The notes beneath the pieces were generated by a model. The model did no database searches. It was not told where the DNA came from and worked only from the letters and a program-made list of their open reading frames with translations. The position numbers and the translations under genes were made by a program. From positions 3,596,001 to 3,660,000 of the forward strand of contig NZ_CP150233.1 of NCBI RefSeq assembly GCF_037974265.1: DNA of 64,000 bases, in the 5' to 3' direction. Positions 35,754-44,359 of the stretch are shown in pieces. The DNA comes from Paenibacillus sp. FSL R5-0623 (lineage in GTDB: Bacteria > Bacillota > Bacilli > Paenibacillales > Paenibacillaceae). The first letter of the stretch is position 1, and each line of letters opens with the position of its first letter.

Positions 35754-36491
35754 ATGGGCAAACTTCAAGATAAAGTTGCAGTCATCACAGGAGGAGCATC
35801 CGGGATTGGTGCAGCGACAGCTCGCTTATTCGTTTCCGAAGGAGCTAAAGTGGTCTTAGTGGATCTGAATGAAGAAAAAGGCAAGGCGTTTGAGCAGGAA
35901 CTGAAAGCGCTTAAAGCAGAGGCTCTCTTTATTAAAGCAAACATAACAAGTGAAGAAGAGGTTTCTGAGATTTTCAAACAAACCGTAGAAACATTTGGTC
36001 AAGTGGATATCGTGTTCAACAATGCGGGAATCGGGCGTGTTCATCCGACACATGAGCTTGATTATGCCGAATGGCGCAATACGGTCAATGTTGATCTGGA
36101 CGGCGTATTCTTGGTTGCACGTGAATCGATTCGCGAAATGCTCAAAATTGATGGAGGTACAATCGTCAACACGGCTTCCATGTACGGATGGGTTGGTTCA
36201 CCTGGTTCGGCAGCCTACAATGCAGCTAAAGGTGGCGTTGTGAACCTGACGCGTTCGCTCGCGCTGGAGTATGCTGAGCAGAATATTCGGGTGAACTCCC
36301 TTTGCCCTGGCTTCATCGATACACCGATTATCCCGGAAGAGAGCAAACAAGCACTTTCTGCGGCAACACCAATGAAACGTCTGGGTCAAGCAGAAGAGAT
36401 GGCGAAAGCCGTTCTGTTCCTAGCTAGTGACGATTCTTCATATATGACAGGAAATAGTCTGATCATAGACGGAGGATACACCGCTCAATAA
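35754..36491 (+). CDS. Short-chain dehydrogenase/reductase (glucose/alcohol dehydrogenase type)
   Basis: 245 residues of the classical SDR family. The cofactor motif TGGASGIG (12-19) is followed by an acidic residue in VLVDLNEEK, favouring NAD over NADP. NNAGIG, the catalytic serine in NTASMYGW and YNAAKGG (Tyr-x-x-x-Lys) are intact, with the C-terminal IIDGGYTAQ. Substrate cannot be deduced. Control by the divergent TetR regulator suggests an inducible detoxification or alcohol oxidation role. Confidence 0.9.
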   Translation: MGKLQDKVAVITGGASGIGAATARLFVSEGAKVVLVDLNEEKGKAFEQELKALKAEALFIKANITSEEEVSEIFKQTVETFGQVDIVFNNAGIGRVHPTHELDYAEWRNTVNVDLDGVFLVARESIREMLKIDGGTIVNTASMYGWVGSPGSAAYNAAKGGVVNLTRSLALEYAEQNIRVNSLCPGFIDTPIIPEESKQALSAATPMKRLGQAEEMAKAVLFLASDDSSYMTGNSLIIDGGYTAQ

Positions 36492-36532
36492 GTGCAGCAA
36501 TCATCGAAGCACACAAAGAACATAGTTCCATT

Positions 36533-36562
36533 AAAAGTCGCTATTCTAGCGGCTTTTTTTAT
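36533..36562 (+). terminator. Terminator of the SDR gene
   Basis: AAGTCGCTA-TTC-TAGCGGCTT (one G-U pair) followed by TTTTTTT, about 45 bases after the stop. Confidence 0.8.
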
Positions 36563-36619
36563 TATATTGGTATAAGAGCTGTTCCCAAGCCAAGGACAAC
36601 TAGCAAACAGCAAGTTTAG

Positions 36620-37492
36620 CTACTCATAATAGATGGCCTCATAAGGAAACTCTAACTTATTCAAGCGGTATTCTTTGGGCGACATGGACATATATTGCCG
36701 GAAAACTTTGCCGAAATAGCTGGGACTCTCAAAACCGCATTGTTGACCAATTTGGGAAATCGGAAGTTCCGTTGTACGGAGTAGTCGAACTGCAACCTCA
36801 ATGCGTCTGTCTTTCAGATAGGCTAGCGGTGATGTTTTCTCCGATTTCTGAAACAATCTGCACAAGTAGTGTTTATTGATATCGCAATGGCTGGCTAGAA
36901 GATCCAACGTTAATGGAGATGCATAATTCTCTCGGATGAACTTTTTGCATTTCTCAATCGTTGTTATGGATAGGGCACCGATATCCTTCTCCGCATCCCG
37001 ACTCGTCTGTACCAGGATAAGCAACCACCGATAGACTTGCATGGACAAGCGATACTTGTCCGTAACTTTCTCTTGATGAATCAAATGGATAATTTGCCAT
37101 AACTCTTGAATCAAGGGAGAGTCCGCGTTTCGTCGAATGACATGTCCCTCATTATCATGCATCATATCCCAGATTCGGTTAGCTTCATCCCCGCGAATGT
37201 TGATCCATATAAATTCCCATGGTTCGTTGTTCTCTTGTTTATAGTAATAGCAATGTTCTCCAGAGATTTTAACAAGTAGGGCATGTCCCTTTGGTAAAGG
37301 AATCGTTTGATTTTCAATATCCAGATAACCCTGACCATTAAGCGTGTATTGAAAAACGACGTGTCCCGGGTCCGGTCTATCATCACTTGGACAACGATAT
37401 TCCTCGCTAGAAACGATCTGCCATCCAATAGAGTCCAGTGTCATGATTGATGTATCGTCATTACGAAAAGCATAAGAGACCGTATGAACCAT
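36620..37492 (-). CDS. AraC-family regulator, divergent to the rhamnogalacturonan-degrading protein
   Basis: 290 residues. The sensor domain has GHVVFQYTLNGQGYLDIE and later KGHALLVKISGEHCYYY; the DNA-binding end has LASHCDINKHYLCRLFQKSEK and QIGQQCGFESPSYFGKVFRQ, then SPKEYRL. AAGGAG lies before ATG 37492. It is transcribed away from the 2127-residue pectinolytic protein across a 208-base gap and is its likely activator, perhaps responding to rhamnose or a galacturonide. Confidence 0.9.
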   Translation of the reverse strand: MVHTVSYAFRNDDTSIMTLDSIGWQIVSSEEYRCPSDDRPDPGHVVFQYTLNGQGYLDIENQTIPLPKGHALLVKISGEHCYYYKQENNEPWEFIWINIRGDEANRIWDMMHDNEGHVIRRNADSPLIQELWQIIHLIHQEKVTDKYRLSMQVYRWLLILVQTSRDAEKDIGALSITTIEKCKKFIRENYASPLTLDLLASHCDINKHYLCRLFQKSEKTSPLAYLKDRRIEVAVRLLRTTELPISQIGQQCGFESPSYFGKVFRQYMSMSPKEYRLNKLEFPYEAIYYE

Positions 37493-37583
37493 CGTTTCAT
37501 CTCCTTCCTAAAAAAGTCAATTATCTTATATAATACGTCACATTTTTTAGATTGTCTGTCTTTTTTTAGACCTGTAAGATAAA

Positions 37584-37597
37584 TGTAAGCGGTAACA
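37584..37597. promoter_or_regulatory. Perfect cre site for CcpA
   Basis: TGTAAGCGGTAACA matches the cre consensus TGWAANCGNTNWCA at all 14 positions. It lies 104 bases before the start of the rhamnogalacturonan lyase/esterase gene, so carbon catabolite repression is very likely. Confidence 0.7.
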
Positions 37598-37700
37598 TAT
37601 AAAGGAGGTGGCTATAAATTGTGTTCAAATGACAACAATCTGGGCAGGGTCGAACTGATGATTCTAAAAATGAATTTTTAGATAAGGGGGAGTTAATCGA

Positions 37701-40700
37701 ATGATCCGAAGAACTGTTTCCATCCAGAAATCGATGTTTGTCTCTTTTTTAGCACTCCTTATGGTTATTTCACTGGCTGTTCCTCCGGCGCCGATACGTG
37801 CAGAGTCATCAAGCAGTCTGCCGGGTCGCCAAGGAGAGTATCTTAACCGGGGGTTGGTTGCGGTTCTTGTAGACAACGGCGTTTTTTTAAGCTGGAGGTA
37901 TTTAAACAACGATCCAGATGATATCGCTTTCAACATATACAAAAACGGAACCAAAGTGAACGCATCGCCCATAAGTGATGTGACGAACTATGTAGACACC
38001 ACTGGTTTCGACAGCTCGCAATATCAGATCTCCACCGTTATTGCAGGCAAAGAGCAGATGCAGCCGGAGGTTGTATCGGTCTGGCATAACGATTATCTCC
38101 CTATTCCGCTCGATAAACCGGCCGATGGCCGAACTAAGGACGGCGGAACATACTCCTATTATGCAGGAGATGCTTCCGTAGCTGACTTGGACGGGGATGG
38201 CGAGTATGAAATTGTCTTCCTGTGGAGTCCAAGCAATTCCAAGGACAATTCGCAGGCGGGTTATACGGGGAATGTCTATATCGATGCCATCAAACTGGAT
38301 GGCACAAAGCTGTGGAGGATTGACCTGGGAGTCAACATCCGCGCCGGAGCGCACTATACGCAATTAATGGTGTATGATCTCGATGGCAATGGAAAGGCTG
38401 AGGTTGTTGTCAAGACGGCGGACGGCACAAAGGACGGCCAAGACACGGTCATTGGTGACGGCACGAAGGATTATCGCAACGACGGCGGATACATACTTTC
38501 AGGTCCAGAATATCTCACGCTGTTTAACGGTGAGACTGGCGCGGCTGTATCCACTGTGAATTATGATCCGCCAAGAGGCAACGTCAGTGACTGGGGTGAC
38601 GGCTATGGCAACCGTGTAGACCGTTTCCTTGGCGGCATCGCTTATCTGGACGGTACGAAGCCAAGTGTCGTGATGAGCCGGGGTTATTATACCCGCACAG
38701 TGCTTGTTGCTTATGATTATGTTGGCGGGGAACTCGTCAAGCGCTGGACGTTCGACACGAATGAAGCAGGATCACAATATCAATCACAGGGCAACCACAA
38801 TCTAAGTGTGCTGGATGTCGACAAGGACGGCAAGGACGAAATTATGTTTGGCGCCTTAGCCATTGACGATGACGGCAGCTTGATGTACAGCACCGGACTC
38901 GGCCACGGTGACGCCATGCACGCCGGCCAGCTCGATCCGAACCGGGAGGGCTATCAGGTCGTAAGTGTGCACGAGCATTCCGATGCGGCATACGGGCTGG
39001 AGATGCGCGATGCGGCAACAGGTGAAATCCTCTGGGGTGAGAAAACAGGTTTTGACACCGGTCGCGGGATGTCGGCGGACATTGATCCGAACTATCCGGG
39101 TTACGAATCATGGGCCACGACCGTTACCAATGGGCAAAGTGTACCTGTAACCAATACCTATTCAGCAGCCGGAGAGGCTATCTACACTGTGGACGAAGGG
39201 CCCAAAACCGCCAATTTCGCCATCTGGTGGGATGGAGATCTTCAGCGGGAGCTGTTGGACCATGAGTGGGATAATAGCACAGCCAAAGGAATTCCGCTCA
39301 TCTATAAGTGGGATTACCAAAACAAAAAGCTGAATGAGATCTTCCGGGCAACCGGTACGTTAACGAACAACCATACCAAAGGCAATCCGGCACTCCAGGC
39401 GGACATTCTGGGCGACTGGCGTGAGGAGCTTCTGCTGCGGAGCGAAGATAGTTCGGAGTATCGTCTCTACACGACGACCATTCCTTCAGACTACCGCATC
39501 CCTACGCTGATGCAGGACCCTGTGTATCGACTTGGCGTAGCCTGGCAAAATGTATCCTACAACCAGCCGCCTCATACCGGCTTTTATCTTGGAGCGGAAG
39601 CTACATCATTCCCTAAAGCCGATCTGGCGCTGACTCGCGAAGCTGAAATGCTGGAGCCGGTCTACCGCTTTAATTTCGGTACAGAGACTGCGTCGGGAAG
39701 TACAAACATACAGGATACGCTCTACACACAAGATCCGGGATACGGCTTCAAGGATACAAGTGGTGTTACGGTAGGGGCAAACCAGGTTTCGGCCGCGGCA
39801 GGCACGACATTTGCCGTTGATCTGCCCAATGCGAACTATAAGGTGACGCTGCGATTGGGCAATGATGCGAATGACTCAAATGTTGGAGTCAAATCTGAAT
39901 TCGTTCAGAAGCTCGCCGTAACCAATGTGACAGCAGGAGCACCGTTGGAGTATTCCTATGATGTTGCAATAGTGGATGGACAGCTCGATCTTCTCTTCAC
40001 AGGGACAGCCATAGACATTCAAGATGTCATCATCGAGAAGTATGCAGAGAAAGCGGCTGGTGCGGCAACAACGATCTATATGGCTGGTGATTCAACCATG
40101 CAATCGTACAGTGAAATGCAGGCTCCTCAAGAGGGATGGGGCCAGCAGTTCGGACGTTATTTCTCCAATGGGGCAGTCATTGTGAACGATGCGATCGGCG
40201 GCCGAAGCAGCAAATCGTTTATGGTAGACGGTCGTCTGGATACCATCCTGCAGCGAATTAAGCCGGGGGACTTCTTCTTCATTTCCTTTGGTCATAACGA
40301 CGCCAGTGCAGGGATACCGGACCGTTACGCGTCACCGGAGGACTATAAGATCTACTTAGCTCGTTATGTAAACGGTGCCAAACAGCGGGGCGCTACACCG
40401 GTATTGCTCACTCCGGTTGGGCGCAGAGATTTTAATACGGTGACTCAGGAATTCAATGTCAGCTTCCCGGCATACGTGCAGTCTGCCAAAGAAGTGGCGG
40501 AGGAGCTAGATGTGCCACTTATTGATCTCAGCAAATTAAGCATTGCGTACTACGACAAAATTGGTAATACAGCTACGGAGAAAGTGTTCCTCTATGCTAA
40601 TCCGGGTGAATATCCAAAATACCCGAATGGGATCAACGATAATACGCATTTCAGCAGCTATGGTGCACAGAAAATTGCCGGACTCGTTGCTGGTGCGGTC

Positions 40701-43700
40701 AAAGACATGGAGCTGAGCATTTCGTCGCTGGTCATCGACCCGGATATTTCCGAACCCGAGCCAGAGCCGGAAATCCAACTATATGAGGAGGATTTTGAAG
40801 GCGACGCTGCCGGTTACCAGTATGCGATGGTCAATGCCACGGGTATTGGAGGAACCATGACGGGGACCGTTGTTGAACAGTCCGGAAATAAGGTCCTGTC
40901 CGTCGCGGGGTCAGGTTCAGGCAATCGGGCCAAAGTATTCCGTCTGTTTGATGCCGTAAACGGCGATCAGGTGAACGTGAACTTTGACTGGCAATCCGGT
41001 AATGTGAGTGCCTATCCATCAGAAGGTCATCTCACGATTCAGGATTCGAACGAAAATGCCCTGTTCACGCTGTATACCAAAACCGGAAGCACCAAAATTC
41101 ATTATTTTGTCGGTGCATATAATCCGGACTATGGCACAGGGGATACAGCCATACCCGAAGGGGGAACGGCTACAGATATTACCAAGAACCAGTGGGTCAA
41201 TGTGGATGCAACCGTTAATTTTGCCGAGAAAACATTGGATCTGACATTAACGAACCTGGCCGATCCGACAGTTACCCAAACGATTGCAGATATCTCGCTG
41301 AGTTCCAGCGCATATGCGGACAACGTCAGATCCATGCGATTCCTGGGAACGAGAAAAGGCGGTGGAGGTACGCTGAACTGGACTACCCAGATCGACAACG
41401 TGCGAATTGAAGGCACACAGCTCACTTCGGAGGGCGGCGATCAGACGGCCTTAATCGCTCTGTACGATGAGATCAAAGCACTGAATCTGTCGGATTATAC
41501 AGATGCATCGAAGGCCGTGGTGAACCGGGCTTTGGCAGCTGCGGAAGCTATATTCAATACGGAAGCCACGCAGGCTCAAGTTGACCATGCGTTTAACATG
41601 TTAACTGTTGCGAAGGAGTCATTAACAAGTGAACCGAGCGAAGAGATAAGCGAATACAAATTTGACTTTGGTGCCGGCAGCGCAGCCGACGGATACATCA
41701 AGGTAGATGCCAAAAGAGCGTACATTGAAGGCAACGGATACGGTTTTGCCGATACTGCACTCACCAAAGATGAGAACCGGGAAACCGGAGATTTGCTCAA
41801 GGAAGATTTCACACGAGTAAACGGTACCTCTTTCCTGGCGGAGATGGAACCGGCCAATTACCGGGTAACGATGACCATCGGGGATGCGGAGGAATTGACC
41901 AGCGCAAATGTCGTTGCAGAACAGATGACAAAGCTGCCGCTTACAAGCATTGCCAAGGGCGAATTCAAAGAAATCACGTATGACATTGCCCTGATCGATG
42001 GGGTCTTTAACTTCAATTTCACCGGAAATGCACCGAAGATCAATGCGCTGAAGCTGGAGCGTCTGCCAGATCACAGTGCAAGCAATAAACCTGTTATTTA
42101 TTTGGCCAGCGATTCCACTGTGGCCAATTACGCGGAGAACTACCGTCCGCAAGCGGGCTGGGGAGAAACGTTAGGTGGATTTTTTGATCCAAATGAAGTC
42201 AGTATTGATAACCGGGCAGTTGGAGGTTTGAGCAGCAAAACCTTCCTGGTCGGTGGATATCTCAACGATATTTTACTCGACATTCAAGAAGGCGATTATC
42301 TGTTCATGCAGTGGTCTCATAATGATTCCACGCCGTCCCGTCCAGAGCGTTATCTCACGCCCGAGCAGTTCAAGGTATATTTGAAAGAATACATTAACGG
42401 CGCTCTGCAGAGAGGTGCGATTCCAGTTCTGGTCACGCCAGTGAATCGTCGTGATTTTACCGGAGAAGTGCTGAACAAAAGCTTCCCGGAATACGTACAG
42501 GCGATGAAAGAAACGGCGCAGGAAACGGAAACGCTTATCATTGATCTGAACCAAGCCAGTTGGGAGCATTTCCAAGAGCTTGGCACAGAAGGAACCAAAT
42601 CGATATTCATGTGGGTAGGCTCAACCGAGGACAATACACATTTGCAAATGAACGGTGCAATCAAGGTATCTGAACTCGTGGCACGCCTTGTGAAGGAATT
42701 GAATATTCCGCTATCTGATTTGGTTACGTTGGAAGGGGAAACTCCGGAGCAGGAAGCGCCGCATACTACGGCAACTGTGGAAGGAGAATTGCAGAACGGC
42801 TGGTATACTTCTCCGGCACAAGTAACCTTCACAGCAACCGATGAAGATTCCGAAATCGAAGGGACCTATTATCAAATCAATGGTGGTGAAACGGTGAGTG
42901 GCACACAGTTGACTCTAACTGAAGAAGGTACACATACCATCACCTACTGGAGTGTCGATGTTGACGGTAACAAAGAGAGTGAACAGTCTTTGTCCATATC
43001 CATTGATCTCGTACCTCCAACCATTGAAATTCATGGTCAAACCGAGTACACCATTGATCAGCATGTGGAAATTGGATATACAGCCTCCGATTCGGTATCC
43101 GGAGTGGAAGAACCGGAGGGTGTGCTTCTCGACACTCCTGCGTATACACTGGAACCCGGCCTGAACCAGGTTACGGCAACGGTCTCCGATCTGGCTGGCT
43201 GGGAACAGACGGTAGAATATCATTTTGGCGTTATTGCTACATTCGACAGCCTGATTAATCTGACCAACGCCTTTGCTGATGAATCGATCGATCCTAATGC
43301 TAGTGTTCTATCTGATCAACTCATAAACACGTTACAGCAGGCCAAACAGGCAGCAAACAATCGTGAAGGAGCAAAAGCGCGTCAATTGCTTGCATCCTAC
43401 GGTAATGAAGTTCAAGCAGCTAGAGGAACCGTATTTACGGATGAGCAGGCAAGTGTGCTGATTAAGTGGGAGGAATGGCTCCATCAGGGAACGCCACTAG
43501 CAAACGGAGCCCCTGGCACTCCGGTGTTATCTGATAATAATGGTTACGACACAGGGCTCAAAGACGGAGACTTTACAATCACGATGAATCTGTGGTGGGG
43601 GAATAACGGCAATCAGTTCAAGCTGTATGAGAATGGTGTATTGATTAAAGAAATTTCTCTGGTCGATCAATCCCCGTCCGCCCAGTCTGTTCAAGTGGAT

Positions 43701-44084
43701 ATTACTGGACAGAAAAATGGTACCTATATCTATACTGGAGAATTGATCAATGCACTGGGTTCAACCATGAGTGTTCCACTGACAGTCATCGTCACAGATG
43801 CTTCCCCAGGGCAAGCGGTTCTGTCGAATGACAACTGGGACGGTGACGGCAACTATAATGTCACCATGAATCTGTGGTGGGGAATAAACGCAACCGAATA
43901 TGAACTTTACGAAAATGGTGTATTGATCGACACACAATCGCTTCAATCCAATACGCCTAGTGCACAGTCTGCAGTTACCGCAATCTCTGGAAGGGCACCT
44001 GGAATCTTCGAGTATGAAGCGGTACTTCGCAATCCCTCAGGGGAAACCAGATCACACAAATTAAATGTGACGGTACGAGAGTAG
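37701..44084 (+). CDS. Secreted multidomain rhamnogalacturonan lyase (PL11) with two CE12-type acetylesterases
   Basis: 2127 residues with a signal peptide (about 1-35, ending IRAES). About 40-640 is a PL11 rhamnogalacturonan lyase (YLNRGLVAVLVDNGVFLSWR, DLDGDGEYEIVF, GDWREELLLRS). About 653-790 is a beta module and 792-1010 a CE12 esterase (S798 in MAGDSTMQ, N866 in GHND, D980/H983 in DNTH). A LamG-like domain (1025-1240) and a FIVAR-like helical repeat follow. Then come a second beta module (1318-1455) and a second CE12 unit (1463-1675; S1472, D1644, H1647), two Ig/OmpL47-like domains, a FIMAH-like helical segment (about 1849-1930), and two carbohydrate-binding-like repeats sharing MNLWWG (from 1937). 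One chain would cleave and deacetylate pectic rhamnogalacturonan-I. GGGGGAG precedes the ATG. Confidence 0.92.
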   Translation: MIRRTVSIQKSMFVSFLALLMVISLAVPPAPIRAESSSSLPGRQGEYLNRGLVAVLVDNGVFLSWRYLNNDPDDIAFNIYKNGTKVNASPISDVTNYVDTTGFDSSQYQISTVIAGKEQMQPEVVSVWHNDYLPIPLDKPADGRTKDGGTYSYYAGDASVADLDGDGEYEIVFLWSPSNSKDNSQAGYTGNVYIDAIKLDGTKLWRIDLGVNIRAGAHYTQLMVYDLDGNGKAEVVVKTADGTKDGQDTVIGDGTKDYRNDGGYILSGPEYLTLFNGETGAAVSTVNYDPPRGNVSDWGDGYGNRVDRFLGGIAYLDGTKPSVVMSRGYYTRTVLVAYDYVGGELVKRWTFDTNEAGSQYQSQGNHNLSVLDVDKDGKDEIMFGALAIDDDGSLMYSTGLGHGDAMHAGQLDPNREGYQVVSVHEHSDAAYGLEMRDAATGEILWGEKTGFDTGRGMSADIDPNYPGYESWATTVTNGQSVPVTNTYSAAGEAIYTVDEGPKTANFAIWWDGDLQRELLDHEWDNSTAKGIPLIYKWDYQNKKLNEIFRATGTLTNNHTKGNPALQADILGDWREELLLRSEDSSEYRLYTTTIPSDYRIPTLMQDPVYRLGVAWQNVSYNQPPHTGFYLGAEATSFPKADLALTREAEMLEPVYRFNFGTETASGSTNIQDTLYTQDPGYGFKDTSGVTVGANQVSAAAGTTFAVDLPNANYKVTLRLGNDANDSNVGVKSEFVQKLAVTNVTAGAPLEYSYDVAIVDGQLDLLFTGTAIDIQDVIIEKYAEKAAGAATTIYMAGDSTMQSYSEMQAPQEGWGQQFGRYFSNGAVIVNDAIGGRSSKSFMVDGRLDTILQRIKPGDFFFISFGHNDASAGIPDRYASPEDYKIYLARYVNGAKQRGATPVLLTPVGRRDFNTVTQEFNVSFPAYVQSAKEVAEELDVPLIDLSKLSIAYYDKIGNTATEKVFLYANPGEYPKYPNGINDNTHFSSYGAQKIAGLVAGAVKDMELSISSLVIDPDISEPEPEPEIQLYEEDFEGDAAGYQYAMVNATGIGGTMTGTVVEQSGNKVLSVAGSGSGNRAKVFRLFDAVNGDQVNVNFDWQSGNVSAYPSEGHLTIQDSNENALFTLYTKTGSTKIHYFVGAYNPDYGTGDTAIPEGGTATDITKNQWVNVDATVNFAEKTLDLTLTNLADPTVTQTIADISLSSSAYADNVRSMRFLGTRKGGGGTLNWTTQIDNVRIEGTQLTSEGGDQTALIALYDEIKALNLSDYTDASKAVVNRALAAAEAIFNTEATQAQVDHAFNMLTVAKESLTSEPSEEISEYKFDFGAGSAADGYIKVDAKRAYIEGNGYGFADTALTKDENRETGDLLKEDFTRVNGTSFLAEMEPANYRVTMTIGDAEELTSANVVAEQMTKLPLTSIAKGEFKEITYDIALIDGVFNFNFTGNAPKINALKLERLPDHSASNKPVIYLASDSTVANYAENYRPQAGWGETLGGFFDPNEVSIDNRAVGGLSSKTFLVGGYLNDILLDIQEGDYLFMQWSHNDSTPSRPERYLTPEQFKVYLKEYINGALQRGAIPVLVTPVNRRDFTGEVLNKSFPEYVQAMKETAQETETLIIDLNQASWEHFQELGTEGTKSIFMWVGSTEDNTHLQMNGAIKVSELVARLVKELNIPLSDLVTLEGETPEQEAPHTTATVEGELQNGWYTSPAQVTFTATDEDSEIEGTYYQINGGETVSGTQLTLTEEGTHTITYWSVDVDGNKESEQSLSISIDLVPPTIEIHGQTEYTIDQHVEIGYTASDSVSGVEEPEGVLLDTPAYTLEPGLNQVTATVSDLAGWEQTVEYHFGVIATFDSLINLTNAFADESIDPNASVLSDQLINTLQQAKQAANNREGAKARQLLASYGNEVQAARGTVFTDEQASVLIKWEEWLHQGTPLANGAPGTPVLSDNNGYDTGLKDGDFTITMNLWWGNNGNQFKLYENGVLIKEISLVDQSPSAQSVQVDITGQKNGTYIYTGELINALGSTMSVPLTVIVTDASPGQAVLSNDNWDGDGNYNVTMNLWWGINATEYELYENGVLIDTQSLQSNTPSAQSAVTAISGRAPGIFEYEAVLRNPSGETRSHKLNVTVRE

Positions 44085-44146
44085 ACTGAAATGTTTGAGC
44101 ATTCCATGAACAAGAAGTGATTACAACTGAAGTAAGGTACACATAT

Positions 44147-44188
44147 AAAAGTGCTATTTCTCATTATTTTGAGGAGTAGCACTTTTTA
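44147..44188 (+). terminator. Terminator of the rhamnogalacturonan lyase/esterase gene
   Basis: AAAGTGCTATTTCTCA pairs with TGAGGAGTAGCACTTT (two G-U pairs) and is followed by TT. It lies about 65 bases after the stop at 44084. Confidence 0.75.
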
Positions 44189-44201
44189 TATACGCACAGT
44201 A

Positions 44202-44238
44202 TGAAAGCGTTTGACTTATTAGAATATCAATCTATAAT
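44202..44238 (+). promoter_or_regulatory. Sigma-A promoter of the two-component/sugar uptake genes, with overlapping cre-like motif
   Basis: TTGACT (44211-44216), a 16-base spacer and TATAAT (44233-44238) form a strong promoter. TGAAAGCGTTTGAC (44202-44215) begins like a cre and covers the -35. Transcription would start near 44245, leaving a leader of about 115 bases. Confidence 0.65.
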
Positions 44239-44300
44239 GATGAAAGGAAATTGGACTTGGAAAGGATACAGACAGCGTGTCCGCTTGAATGTATATTCAG

Positions 44301-44339
44301 AGCAAGCTTCCATACGCAGGAGGCTTGCTGTTTTATTTT
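44301..44339 (+). terminator. Leader terminator/attenuator before the sensor kinase
   Basis: AGCAAGCTTCC pairs with GGAGGCTTGCT (one G-U) around a seven-base loop, followed by GTTTTATTTT. It lies between the promoter and the kinase start at 44360, so readthrough must be regulated or partial. Confidence 0.6.
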
Positions 44340-44359
44340 CAGAAGGAGAAGAGGTTCCC

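Noticed and set aside
44201..44359. Longer N-terminus of the sensor kinase from ATG 44201
   Set aside because: That stretch contains the promoter and a leader terminator, encodes an unlikely charged extension ahead of the membrane helix, and ATG 44360 has a proper ribosome site.
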